Shown here piece after piece: positions 38,557 to 49,760 of a stretch of 64,000 bases of DNA. The position numbers and the translations under genes are program-made. Numbering within the stretch: the stretch's first letter is position 1; each line of letters starts with the position of its first letter. Source of the stretch: Lineus longissimus (taxonomy: Eukaryota > Nemertea > Pilidiophora > Heteronemertea > Lineidae); assembly GCF_910592395.1 (NCBI RefSeq), contig NC_088318.1, forward strand, positions 2,170,001 to 2,234,000, read 5' to 3'. The notes below the pieces were generated by a model that was given only the letters and a program-made list of their open reading frames with translations, had not been told where the DNA came from and made no database searches.

Positions 38557-38562
38557 TTTATT
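38557..38562 (-). terminator. NUDT19 poly(A) signal
   Basis: AATAAA on the minus strand about 150 nt after the NUDT19 stop codon; well placed and no competing signal is closer. Confidence 0.6.
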
Positions 38563-38711
38563 ATCGTCGCATCAAAATTGTCTTTCTATTATTGCCAGTA
38601 TCTTGGCAATGACACAACATGTACACTTTTCCTCTTGCTATAAGCCTTGAATGTTTTTGGCAGCACCAAATTTAGCACACAAATCCCCCTGAGAGCTTGC
38701 TCAACATAATA

Positions 38712-40442
38712 TCAAAGTTTAGGCTTCATATGAGAGAAAAGGACCTTCAAGTCATTTGTGCCTAAAGGAGCTGTCTGGTTCAAACTTAAACTAGGTAGGT
38801 TAGATACTAATGTCATTGTCTGAAACTCGAAACGGTTCAGGAACCTGTCCTGCTCCTGTCTTGACTGATATGACCCTGTAGCAGTTGGATATGGGTGCTC
38901 TCCTATAACATCAGGTTCAGCAGGATACAATGAATCACCTGGAATATTCAAAGTGTGCCGGGTTATTATTGAGCAAGTGGAATTGCCAAGCAAGGAGGAA
39001 CATCTTTCCAGAGCCATGAAGGCTTATTTTATCAGCTTATTGAGGCTAAATCTCAGAAGACAATGCAGGTGAGACGACTGAGTGATGGACCTCAATTTCA
39101 AAAGACGGTCAAGACCTACTTAAGGCCAACCAGTACAACTGGTCCTGGTGGTTGTGACAACCTGCTTTCCGATGTTCAAGAAATAAAAATGAAACGTTCA
39201 ATTGAAGCTGAACCTTTCTGATAGCATGATAAGTATAAACCAATTAAATTGCCAAAATGTCTATCATGCGAGGCCAAATTTCATTTGACTCACCTGGCAT
39301 AAGGGCAATGTTGCCATCCTCAAACTCAATCCTAACTGGCAGCCACTGCTCACATCCCTGAGGTGCCCTACCCACAGCATGTTGGACCAGATCTTCCAAC
39401 TTGTTGTACCTGCAGAGGCGGGCCATCTCATAAAGCTGGGGAGGACCAAATTTCATCTTCTGTTCACCGAACAAGGTCAGGGATTCATCAGGGGAACACC
39501 ACTGCAATTGAGATAAACAGTGGTTACAATATCATGATGAAAACGTTTCCACCATGCAGCCTTTCACATCAGGTTAGCAGCCATCTTCAGTGAGAAATTC
39601 TCATTTTGTTCAGAGTGCAATTTTAACTATAACAACCAGACTGGCAGACTTTTGTAATTTTACTATTGCTAGACCAGGACTGAATGAATTTGGCTGAACA
39701 GAGATGCACATGCTATTACCTGTATCATTGTTGTCTCTTTCTCATCGTGTGTGACATCAACCTGACTTCCACAAGTATCCGTAGCACATAGAAAGAACAC
39801 GGTATCAAACCTCTTCCCAGGAGGTGGGAGAAAACAAGGCGTCAGCCAGTCCGACCATTCAATCAATCCCCAAACATCAGGAACTATGGAAAGTTCTTTG
39901 CAGAGTTCTATAAATTGAGTTGCATCATTGTGGACTTTTCCTCGCCACAATTCTAATAAAGATTTGGCTTCCTTTTTGTCATAGATGTGAATTTCTTTAC
40001 CAAGGAGTGGAGCATCTTGTTTCACTGCATTTATATCCCTAGCTAGGAGTATGCCCGATTCTTCAAATGCCTCACGAATGGCGCAAATACGGAAACCAAT
40101 CTCATTCGGTATGACAGACTGGTGAATCCTACTCATCAGTTGAGAGCGGACACTACCCTCCATCTTCTTTCCTAATTTTGTTACATCTGTGCTACAGTTT
40201 TGGAACATTTTTGCCCAGTTATCAGAGAAGTCTGCATTGCTAACAACACCTCCGGGATAAACATAAGAATTGGCGAAAAACTTCATATTTCCACTTCTCC
40301 TCAACAAGAGAATTTTGTAGTCGCACATAAGTTTCCTTCTGGCTGCAGACACTTGACTTTGTGACAAGATGTGACCAACACCTGATTTTGCTGCCACTAT
40401 CACAGAGGCCGCTTCCCTCCAATGTTTGACAAGGGAGACCAT
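38712..40442 (-). CDS. NUDT19: NUDT19, peroxisomal Nudix hydrolase
   Basis: Nudix hydrolase of the RP2p/NUDT19 type, which in mammals hydrolyses CoA and CoA esters in peroxisomes. Exons on the minus strand: 40442-39720, 39501-39294, 38938-38712; 1158 nt, 385 aa (human about 375). The start MVSLVKHWREAASVIVAAKS mirrors the family's N terminus, and an acceptor TTTGTCTTTCAG lies just upstream at about 40463, so the open frame reaching 40721 is intronic or UTR, not protein. The Nudix box is split: GGVV at about 64-67 and REAFEESG at 123-130, as in the family. DxWGLIEWSDWLTPCFLPP and RFDTVFFL are also conserved. The C terminus is PKL, a peroxisomal PTS1 variant. Confidence 0.93.
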
Positions 40443-40464
40443 GCTGATAGTGATATCAGGACCT

Positions 40465-41440
40465 GAAAGACAAAAGCGGAAATAAAAGACACAGATATCT
40501 GAATCTGACACTGGCATGTCTGATGATGTCATCGAATATTTTGCAGTATTAGGTTGTTCGGCAGTGATTGATACTGGCATACTATTGGCAGTAGTGGCTT
40601 GATTATCATTTATCCTGTTGGGAACTACCGAACTGTCAAGAGTGGCTGGCCATGCAGTGGGGCAGCCCCGGCCAGCTGGCGTCCTGGTCTGGGACGACTG
40701 CGCCTGGCTGAGGGCTGGCAACGCTTCACCATCTTTCTAATCATTTATTGAGAATTTTCAAGTTTTAATGCAGTCCACATTTTGTCAAAAATGCATGACA
40801 AAGGTTAGCACAACATGAGCAAGTGAAGTAACTCCCATTCATTCCCATCCGACAAACGATTATGAGTGTTGTTGATCTGTATTTGTGGGAGTCAATTTCT
40901 CTAATTTCGGACAAAGTAATTTTTTACATCATTTTTATTCTAAATACTAAATATCAATTTGATATATGCAAACTGGCGATTCGAAGTCGTACAATACTTA
41001 ATAAACTACAAACTGACCGATAGAATTCGGATGCCATTCGTTAGAAAAAGGTGAATTTAACAAGAAAAAAATGGCAAAAATGTTAAAAACAGCTCGTTCG
41101 ATTTCTAGCGCCACGCTTCGCAATCTTGACACTAGAGGCGCTGATTTCGTTCCTTACAATGCCTCTGGAACTAGGAAGTTGCCACCATCTTGAAAAGCAG
41201 TACCGCGGATGTAGATCAGGAAAGAATCTTGCTCTGAGGCTATCGCGCCACCACAAAGCCCGCGATGCCCTACGCTGCATTTGTAGTTCTCCGTACAATC
41301 ATCTTAAAATCCACAAAAATGGGTGGTGTAGAGTGAAAGATATTCCCGCAAATCATAGAGTCCTTCTCAAGTGTATTTTGATTGTTTATTGCATCTCAGG
41401 ACCTATACAATCATCTTGACGAGATAAACAACTACCCTCT
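40465..41440. other. NUDT19 5' flank, no other gene
   Basis: The 5' UTR exon and promoter of NUDT19 should lie here. Open frames at 41083-41419 on both strands overlap one another and show no family or splice support. Confidence 0.4.
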
Positions 41441-41506
41441 GCCAGCTGGTTATCTGGTCAGGTTGGGAAGACCTTGACACAACCTAAAAATTACACCAAG
41501 GTTACC

Positions 41507-41843
41507 GCTAATGTACGGGCGGTTATTACCGCAAATAAAGAAAAACCAAAGCAAAGACACTTGTGTAGCATATCAAGGACACGTAGATTGATACTCCTAT
41601 GTGTGCCACATCAAAGACATCTGGAATGCATGTTTTGTTTTTGTTTGATACAGCANNNNNNNNNNNNNNNNNNNNNNNNNNNNNNNNNNNNNNNNNNNNN
41701 NNNNNNNNNNNNNNNNNNNNNNNNNNNNNNNNNNNNNNNNNNNNNNNNNNNNNNNGTATCAATCTACGTGTCCTTGATATGCTACACAAGTGTCTTTGCT
41801 TTGGTTTGTCTTTATTTGCGGTAATAACCGCCCATACTAATGA
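41507..41843. mobile_element. Foldback element interrupted by an assembly gap
   Basis: Left arm 41507-41594 and right arm 41756-41843 are inverted copies of about 88 bp (GGGCGGTTATTACCGC at the outer end, GTAGATTGATAC at the inner end) with few mismatches. Between them are 60 bp of unique DNA and 100 N. The long inverted repeat probably broke the assembly. Confidence 0.8.
41656..41755. other. Assembly gap (100 N)
   Basis: Exactly 100 N, the usual placeholder for a gap of unknown size. Real length and content are not given by the sequence. Confidence 0.99.
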
Positions 41844-42631
41844 ACTTTGGAGACGACAGGACAGCCTACGTAACAACCAACCTCTTCCAGCTGGTTATCT
41901 GGTCAGGTCGGGAAGACATTGACACAACCTTTAAAGGGTCCTTTAGCTGTACAAGACAACATTACACCCGCGTTCTACATGGGTGATACAAGACAACTGA
42001 TTTGTTGGTTGTACTGTGGTAACCATCTCACAAGGACGGACAATGGAACAACCAACATCTGCCAGCTGGTTATCTGGTCAGGTTGGGAAGACATTGACAC
42101 AACCTTCAAAGGGTCCTTTAGCTGTACAAGACAACATTACACTCGCGCTCTATATGGGCGATACAAGACAACTGCTTTGGTTGTACCATGGTAATCATCT
42201 CACAAGGACGGACAATGGGACAACCAACCTTCAGTGCAACCTCAATGCGCTCATGAAGTGACGAGAGCAAATCTCACGGGTGGGGTGGAAATCCGCCATA
42301 TTCAGAACATCATCGGCGCCAACAACTATTCCTTTTGACCCTGCCGGAGTCATTCGACTCTGACCCTGCTGACCTCGATTTTTAAAAACTTTAAAAAAAG
42401 GCCATATAAACGTTAAGTCAATGGCAAAGATAATTTTTTATATCACTGAGGTATATAAATACGATATGTTGAGAAAAATATGTACAACTATCGAAATATA
42501 CGATTAGTTAGAACTAATTCGGCGAATCACTTTGCCACCTGCGCGAACTTGTCACAATTGCGGCGCGCTCGTTTGCATAGCGCATATAACATGTATAAGT
42601 AGCGAATAAAATCTTCATTTCAGCATGAAAG

Positions 42632-42704
42632 CCTTGACGGTTCAGCGCTAAGAGTGTTTGACTGTGGATCGGCAGGTCACGGGTTCGACTCCCGGTGAAT
42701 CTGC
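42632..42704 (+). other. tRNA-like sequence (SINE head)
   Basis: GACGGTTCAGCGCTAAGAGT resembles a D-arm and AGGTCACGGGTTCGACTCCC a T-arm; the middle could present CTGTGGA as a His-like anticodon loop, but its stem pairs poorly and the acceptor stem does not close. TTTTCTCTTTTTTTTC follows as a possible polymerase III terminator. tRNA-derived, probably not a working tRNA. Confidence 0.45.
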
Positions 42705-42933
42705 CGCAGTTTTCTCTTTTTTTTCTTCATCCTTAGTCTTGTTATCTAATCATCCTTGGTAATCATCCATGAACAGAATGATGTCGAAAATTTTCATTAT
42801 TATCGTCATCATACCCCGCACCCAAACTTTTCAAACTGCAGCACATACTGATTCCAAGTACTGATTCCGGGCGTTCGAGTACTACCGAGGATGGTTCGAA
42901 TCGGCAGCTGGTATTTTCGAGGATACATTGGGG

Positions 42934-43205
42934 CAAAAAAGTATCTCATCTCATCTCTACATATCTCAACAGTTCAAGGGTTGACCCTCAATATTTTTTT
43001 AATTTTTGGGTTACGTAAGCAACTGTCTTTCACGGGAGAATGGTCACTGTAAGAATTATTCAGTAAAAACAAAAAAGTATCTCATCTCATCTCTACATAT
43101 CTCAACAGTTCAAGGGTTGACCCTCAATATTTTTTTAATTTTTGGGTTACGTAAGCAACTGTCTTTCACGGGAGAATGGTCACTGTAAGAATTATTCAGT
43201 AAAAA
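42934..43205. repeat. Perfect tandem duplication, 2 x 136 bp
   Basis: The unit starting CAAAAAAGTATCTCATCTCA at 42934 is repeated at 43070, and I see no difference between copies. A perfect copy suggests a very recent duplication or an assembly artefact. It lies in gene-free DNA between NUDT19 and CTSA. Confidence 0.9.
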
Positions 43206-43834
43206 GTGTATAATATTTCGGGTTTTCCGTGATTGTCCGGCCCAATTGGCAATATTGCCATTTGGAATTGTGAACAGAGCTAGGAGCAAATGCGACGCTT
43301 ATAATTTATTTAAAGAAATAAAATGACCGATTTAACATCCTGAAGAATCAGGGGAATCGGGCGTTTCCGGTGATATACGACACAAATGGGTTGTTCTCAT
43401 GCAATCACTTTGAAAACGCATTTTAAAATAGATGTTACGTCCTGTTAATGCGGCACGTCATCATCGCGTACATTTGGGAAAAACTCCCTAACGAGACCAA
43501 AAATATTTTTATGCACTTTCGCCATCTACCGGCAAGCTGGCTCTTTCTTACCTCCGCTTAACAATAATCTCACTTCAATCACAGGAGAGTTCCATTTTAG
43601 CACATGACATTCAGCTGATCACTCTTAGACAGTTAAATGACCTATAACATCATGCAAATCAGCTGCACTTCCCATTTCCGCATGTGATTGTCTGGTGTTT
43701 AATCATTTGCCTTTGATCGTTGATTGCAAAGTCAACGTATTCACCTGATCATTCCATTTTAGCAGCATTCGTCTGACTGCACGCTTTTGTTGAAGACTTG
43801 TTCAAGACAAATTGACAATATCAATCAATCGACA
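43206..43834. promoter_or_regulatory. CTSA upstream region
   Basis: No gene is visible. The stretch directly precedes the CTSA start exon and must hold its promoter; no TATA box or other motif is clear enough to name. Confidence 0.35.
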
Positions 43835-46800
43835 ATGGTGAGCAAAAAACAAGCCTTTCACTAGGCTTCTTGTTCAACTTCCTTGGTTTCTCTTTTCCTG
43901 TTTTCATTCAGTTTTTTCAATATTGAGAAAGTAAGGCGCATATGAAAGGGAAACAGCTATGCAAGAGTCCTATTATTAACTACACTAGGCCTACAGTGCC
44001 CCGTTGGTTTTTAGTCCACAGATTCCACAGTCCACAGATTACAGGCTCCAGATATAGCCATCTGATCTGTGATCTCAATAACCAAACCAGCAGTAGCGAG
44101 TAGTAATGCTCGCACACCGACACTAGGTTGCGGTAAAGTGATTGGTTTTCCTGACGGTATTGGTAAAAGCTCCGAAGAATAAAAAGTTCTCTTTCTCCTT
44201 TTTTAGATGAAGTCCATCCTCCCAGTCCTGCTTGCCTCTTTACTGGCGGTCCTCTTGGCTGATGCTGCAGTAACCACTGATGAAGTCAAATACCTCCCTG
44301 GATTGAATCCTCAGCCCATGTTCAAACACTTCTCTGGCTATCTCAACGCCACTAGTCACAGATATCTCCATTACTGGTAAATCTCAATTTTCACACTTGA
44401 CATGAACTTGGTTGGTAACCAAGCCCCTGCATCTCCAAACTACCTTGCAATGGGAGGATTATTGATCAAAACAAGTTGGTCACTGACTTGGCGTAAACCT
44501 TAACTTAGCATTAAAGGGAACTGGAGCCGCCGAGCGATTTATTCAACTTTTCGACTTTCAGTTTCACCGCCCGAGAAAGTCAAACTTCCAACTTCCTATT
44601 CGAGTTCAGATTTGTAGCTCCGCCCCCAGTGCCCGAGCATGCACAGTTCAATTTGTTATTATTGAGAATCGTGTGAGAATCACGTGAGTGATGCGATCTT
44701 TCATTCATGAGTTTTCGTAGTAAATTCCATAGTAGTGATGTCACTCAATGATTGACAGCTAGGCGCCATGTTTCATTCATGCCTCGTTCTGATCACCCGA
44801 TACGCGGGAAATGAAAACGAGGTCATACGAACTGGCTTGGCGGTTTCAGTTCCCTTTAAGATTAAGATGGTTGAAGGTAATGTCATATTGGGGACATATA
44901 TTGGGTGATATGAATAAAGACTAGCAAATGCTTTTATCTAAAACTCCATGTACATTTACACTAGGCCTTTCTGTACAAAATTGAAGTAAAAGCATTTGCT
45001 AGTCTTTATTCATATCACCCATTGTCTTTAACAAGTAGGTTGGTTTCTTGAATGATTAAATCTCCATAATTACTTCATGTTTGCATTTTTGGACCCAAAT
45101 CCACCAAGACACTGCCAAGTCTGTGAACTCCAGGGGACGGAAGACAGACAGCAAAAACTTGCTTGTCATTCATTTTTAATTCAGTCCAAAAGTATTTCTT
45201 GTAATCAGCTGACAACTCTTTCGCTGATATTTTGACATGTGGATTTGTGATCAGAGACACCATTCTGTAAATTTAATCACATTAATTCCCTGGTAATTGA
45301 AATTCTTTCAGGTTTGTAGAATCTGCCAGGAACCCATCCACTGACCCTGTCCTGGTCTGGCTCAACGGAGGTCCTGGTTGTAGCTCTATGGAGGGAATGC
45401 TCAATGAAAACGGTCCATTCAAGCTGAGTGATGATGGAGCCACTCTTCAGTACAACAAATACAGCTGGAATTCTGTGAGTATTTGACATGATAAATGAAG
45501 TATTAAGGAGTGAACTTTTACTGTAGAATGGAAGGTGACTGGCCACCAGCTACTTGGTGATGATACCCTTAATAATGCCATTGGTCCTATGACCTCAAAA
45601 TGTGGATGTTTTGAGGCGATCCTGTTTAAATCTTTTAACAAAAAATGCCAGCTTTGCATTGCATTTTGAAATAAGTTTGATGTCTGTTAGTTTTGATTTA
45701 TTTAGATAAAGTATTGACATATCACTCTCGTCTTTTACAATTAGGTTGCCAATGTTTTATACATTGAAGCCCCAGCGGGAGTTGGTTACTCATACTCTGA
45801 GGACAAAAACTACAAGACAGACGATGATCAGGCGTCAAAGGATAACTACTTTGCCATCATGAATTTCTTTGCTAAGTTCCCTGAATTCAGGAAGAACACG
45901 TTCTTCATCTCCGGGGAGAGTTACGGAGGGATCTATGTGCCGACATTATCTGCTCGAGTTGTCGAGAATGATATGATAAACTTCCAGGTATGTGACGTTT
46001 ATGATGATAAAATCTGTTGGGTGCTTGAAAAGTCCTTACAAGTAAACTTTTTGGCATGCTCTAGTTATGTGCCTCCTAGAATATCAGGGTCAGTCATAAG
46101 TGCCTCTTCTCACTCTCATTACTAACCCTGGAGTAAGCCCGTTGTTATTTTGTGAGATGAGGTGGACGAATCCACACCACCAAACAAAACTGCTCTCGAG
46201 GAATGCGGACACTATTGCAAAAAATCCTTGCAAACATGCATGTAGGGCATAAAGTTGGTCATTCCTGAGTGAAAAGCCCTGAAGCTCGGGAGGAGTTTTG
46301 AGACTTTTCCATTCAGCTCCATTCAATTCCTCTCTAATGTTTATGTGTGTCTCTTCCCGATTTATAGGGTTTTGCTGTTGGTAATGGTCTGTCCAGCTGG
46401 AAACTAAATGACAATTCTCTCCTGTATTTTGGATACTACCACGGTATTGTGTCTGTCAAGTAAGTTCATACTAAACGTTCACCTCGAAGAGAGAGACAGC
46501 TTATTGTCAAATGATCCAAGTGTCATTCAGATATGTCCTCAATGATATAAACTGCCAAAGGGTTGATGTAGAACCTCTCTATCAAGGACACTCTTGGGAA
46601 GTGAAATTGAATGGAAGCTGCCACTTTGGAACCAAAACTAGTGTCCTTAATAGATCGGTTGTCCTTAATAGATCTGTATCTCAGGATTGTCTTCCTGCTG
46701 TTGTTGGTAGGGGTGTTGTGCTGAGAGGACAGCCTGCAATCCTGCTGGCTTGATCCTGGAGAAAATTGGCTGGTATTGTTTGGAATAGCGCCTTAAGAAG

Positions 46801-49128
46801 TAAGCGTCATGAATATTTCAAAATGAAGACATTTTCTTTCTATGCTGGTATCGCACCTCTGGTTACGCGAAAACACTTTGAGGACATTTACCCTTGAATC
46901 AAGCAATAGTTTGTTTGTCTTTTGCTTTATAGGTAAGATCTTGTCAAATGATTTTCTTTTGGTCTCCTCTTCAGTTTGTGGAACAAACTTGTGGCTGAGT
47001 GCTGCAAGAAAGGAGAAACCATTTGTGATTTTGATGGCAACACAGATCTGACCTGCCAGAACCATGTAAGTAACCAGAAGACTTTGTCAAATCGTATTGG
47101 TTACTTTCCTTTGTTCATGAAAAGTATAGAAAATTATATATTTTTATGGACAATGAAGTTGTGGTGTATACAATGTATAAAAAATACCGTAACCTGAAAA
47201 TGTTGATATCTGGAACATTCTAGAATGGAGCTAATTGTTACTATGTTTATTGAAGAATCTTTCAGAATACGTCAGAGTCATACCCTTGTTGATGTAAAAC
47301 AAATGCTTGTCTCCAGGTAAACATTCAGTCCATGTAGAGCGCTTGGTTTTGGATACTAGATCCTACATGGCCTGGATGCCAGGTCTTGCATCACCACTTG
47401 AAGTGAGTTTTTGTTTGGGCATGGCCTAAACTGGCGTGTTCATTTAGCGGAGGACTAACATTATACTAGTCTGATTTTGTAAAATGTCTCGTTCTTTTTA
47501 GAGAAATGAAGTGAAAGAACTATTAGGGCAGCCAGGCTTGAATATCTACAACCTCTATGGTACATGTTACACTCCAAAGAGGAATGGTCAGCTGGCTGAT
47601 GACGGAAAAGTTGTGTTCGACTATCTGCCATGGTTGTTGTCTAATTCATCCGAGAGAGCTCAATTCCAAAAGGTAAGAAAATAAGCAAAATAGCTTGTGA
47701 TATTGCTAGGCACTGCACAACCTGAATTGAAAATGAATTGTTGAGCACTGCATTCCCTGGTACAAGAAAAAGCGCTGCTTTGAAAAACGTTTCTCGCTAT
47801 TTTCGTTCACCATTTCGATTTCTTCCTATTTCATTCCAGACACTTCAGTCTGTACCAAAAGAGAGGCTCCGTGTTACGCCACCCTGCGTAAATGCCACGG
47901 GGCTACACTCGTATCTGAACAGAGCTGATGTGAAAAAGGCACTCCATATACCGGAGGGTTTACCAACTTGGGAAGTGTGCAGGTACGGGTGATGATATTG
48001 TCTTTGGTTATTGTGTCTTATTGTGTCATTAGACCTATTCTGTGTGTCGTCATTTGTCGTCGTCATTAGAAAGAGTTTTGAGAAGGTAGAGGTAGCCATG
48101 TTATGATCAGTCATTTACAACAGCAGCCATTATGCTTACCAATTCATGTGACACACAAGTACATCGTTCAATATCTTTGTGAAAGAGAAAACAAAGCTTC
48201 CAAGCCAAGGACACCTACTTCTCAGCTTCACTTGCTCATCCCCGATCCTTTTTGATTTTGCCTCTGTTGTGATTTTACGCATATTCAGAGCAAAGGTGAT
48301 TTCAATAATGAGATCATATTTTCTTTTAAGTGTCTCACTGTTTCTAATAGTGGTTACTGAGATCTACTAACCTGCAAAATGATGAATGTACCTTGGTCCT
48401 TTCCAGTGGTCAAGTTGGAGCTGAATATTCTACACTCTACAAGACCATGACTGAACAGTACAAGAAAGTGCTCGCTGCCAAGAAACGTGTCCTTGTCTAC
48501 AATGGCGACGTTGATATGGCCTGTAACTTTCTTGGAGACGAATGGTTTGTGGACTCGCTTGGACTTGAGGTAAGTGTTGGACAATCAATACAAGTAACAC
48601 ACTGTTTGTCATCAATTTGATTGCACACATTGGTTGAAAACCTCTCAATACTAATGTGTCTAAACACCCTGTCCTCATTTTGCAGGAGGTTCAGGCCAGG
48701 AAAACCTGGTATGTGAATGATGACAAGACAGGTACTCAGCAGATAGCAGGATTTGTCAGACAGCTAAAGAATCTTGTCTTCACTACTATCAAGGTAGGGA
48801 TTTGCGTACATTTTGTTACATGTTAATTCCGGTGTTCAGCTTAAACTCCCAAAGTTTGATAACTCACGATTTGACAAGACTTTTGCAAGAGGACATAGTC
48901 CCTCTAAGGACATTTATTGTTGCCACATTGAAATATCAGTCTGCGTCAATACCAGATCATGATGGTTTGGAACAGATAAAGTGTCTTCTGACCTGATCTA
49001 TCCGAATTTTCTGATTTTAACTTGATGGCAATCTCTCTTTGCAGGGTGCTGGTCACATGGTACCGCAGGATAAACCACAGCAAGCCTTGGAGATGCTGAA
49101 GCGGTTTTTGAGTGGGACACCATATTAG
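43835..49128 (+). CDS. CTSA: CTSA, lysosomal serine carboxypeptidase (cathepsin A)
   Basis: Serine carboxypeptidase of family S10, the lysosomal protective protein. Exons: 43835-43837 (ATG only), 44207-44376, 45312-45474, 45745-45987, 46368-46459, 46975-47065, 47502-47672, 47840-47982, 48407-48569, 48686-48793, 49045-49128; 1431 nt, 476 aa (human 480). Exon 2 opens with its own ATG, so translation could equally begin at 44207. A signal peptide ([20 protein letters not shown]) is followed by the mature N terminus [19 protein letters not shown] (oxyanion region), GESYGG with catalytic Ser at about 171, NGDVDMACN with the Asp, and GAGHMVP with His at about 453 are all intact. [11 protein letters not shown] matches animal cathepsin A. 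The enzyme should be active and secreted into the lysosome. Confidence 0.96.
44511..44859. mobile_element. TTAA-bounded MITE, 349 bp
   Basis: TTAAAGGGAACTGGAGCCGC at 44511 is mirrored by a right end reading TTAAAGGGAACTGAAACCGC in reverse complement, ending at 44859. TTAA at both ends suggests piggyBac-type target duplication. It lies in CTSA intron 2, next to the 120-bp palindrome. No coding capacity. Confidence 0.75.
44902..45021. mobile_element. 120-bp palindromic MITE, copy 2
   Basis: Reverse complement of the element at 10342-10461, identical at every base. It sits in CTSA intron 2. Both arms are 35 bp and perfectly complementary. Confidence 0.9.
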
Positions 49129-49441
49129 GACTTCATTCCTTATGTTCAGTGCTTGTCCTGTGATATCTTGCAATTTTCGGGATTCAGTGGTGGTTCAATG
49201 TAGGGAAAGATGTCATATCATGAGCAGAGGTGGATGCCTGGTGGGGGGGGGGGCTGATTCCATGATGTCAAAGCCACCCGGGTGGATTCTCTGTGGTTAA
49301 GAAGCCTGGCAGTCAGCCTGGAGCGAACCGGACAAACATGTACTGGTATTATAGACAGTGTGGAGCACCTTTCGTATTAGAAAGTAGCACCTGAAGCCAT
49401 TTCGAAATAACTTGTTTGTTCTTGATGTCGCGCATGTAATT

Positions 49442-49760
49442 GAACAGTGACACGTTACATACAGAAACGTGAACAGTGACACGTTACATACAGAAACGTG
49501 AACAGTGACACGTTACATACAGAAACGTGAACAGTGACACGTTACATACAGAAACGTGAACAGTGACACGTTACATACAGAAACGTGAACAGTGACACGT
49601 TACATACAGAAACGTGAACGGTGACACGTTACATACAGAAACGTGAACAGTGACACGTTACATACAGAAACGTGAACAGTGACATGTTACCTACAAAAAC
49701 GTGAACAGTGACACGTTACATACAGAAACGTGAACAGTGACACGTTACATACAGAAACGT
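49442..49760. repeat. Minisatellite, 11 units of 29 bp
   Basis: Eleven copies in strict 29-bp register of GAACAGTGACACGTTACATA plus CAGAAACGT. Only one unit (near 49674) carries several changes and one other a single change. It begins 314 nt after the CTSA stop, so it is probably in the 3' UTR. Confidence 0.95.

Larger units (their letters stand above)
41442..42230. repeat. Direct repeats with 175-bp period, split by a foldback
   Basis: CCAGCTGGTTATCTGGTCAG starts at 41442, 41887 and 42062. The last two units are near-identical over about 175 bp and include AAGGGTCCTTTAGCTGTACA and CTCACAAGGACGGACAATGG. The first unit is cut after about 46 bp, where the foldback structure around the assembly gap begins. 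Short open frames inside are not supported as genes. Confidence 0.8.

Noticed and set aside
40443-40721. N-terminal extension of NUDT19 upstream of MVSLVKHW
   Set aside because: A strong acceptor lies at about 40463 and the extension has no resemblance to the family, while the internal ATG gives the expected N terminus.
41474-41922. Open frames crossing the N run on both strands
   Set aside because: They are produced by undefined codons and by the inverted arms, which give the same peptide on both strands.
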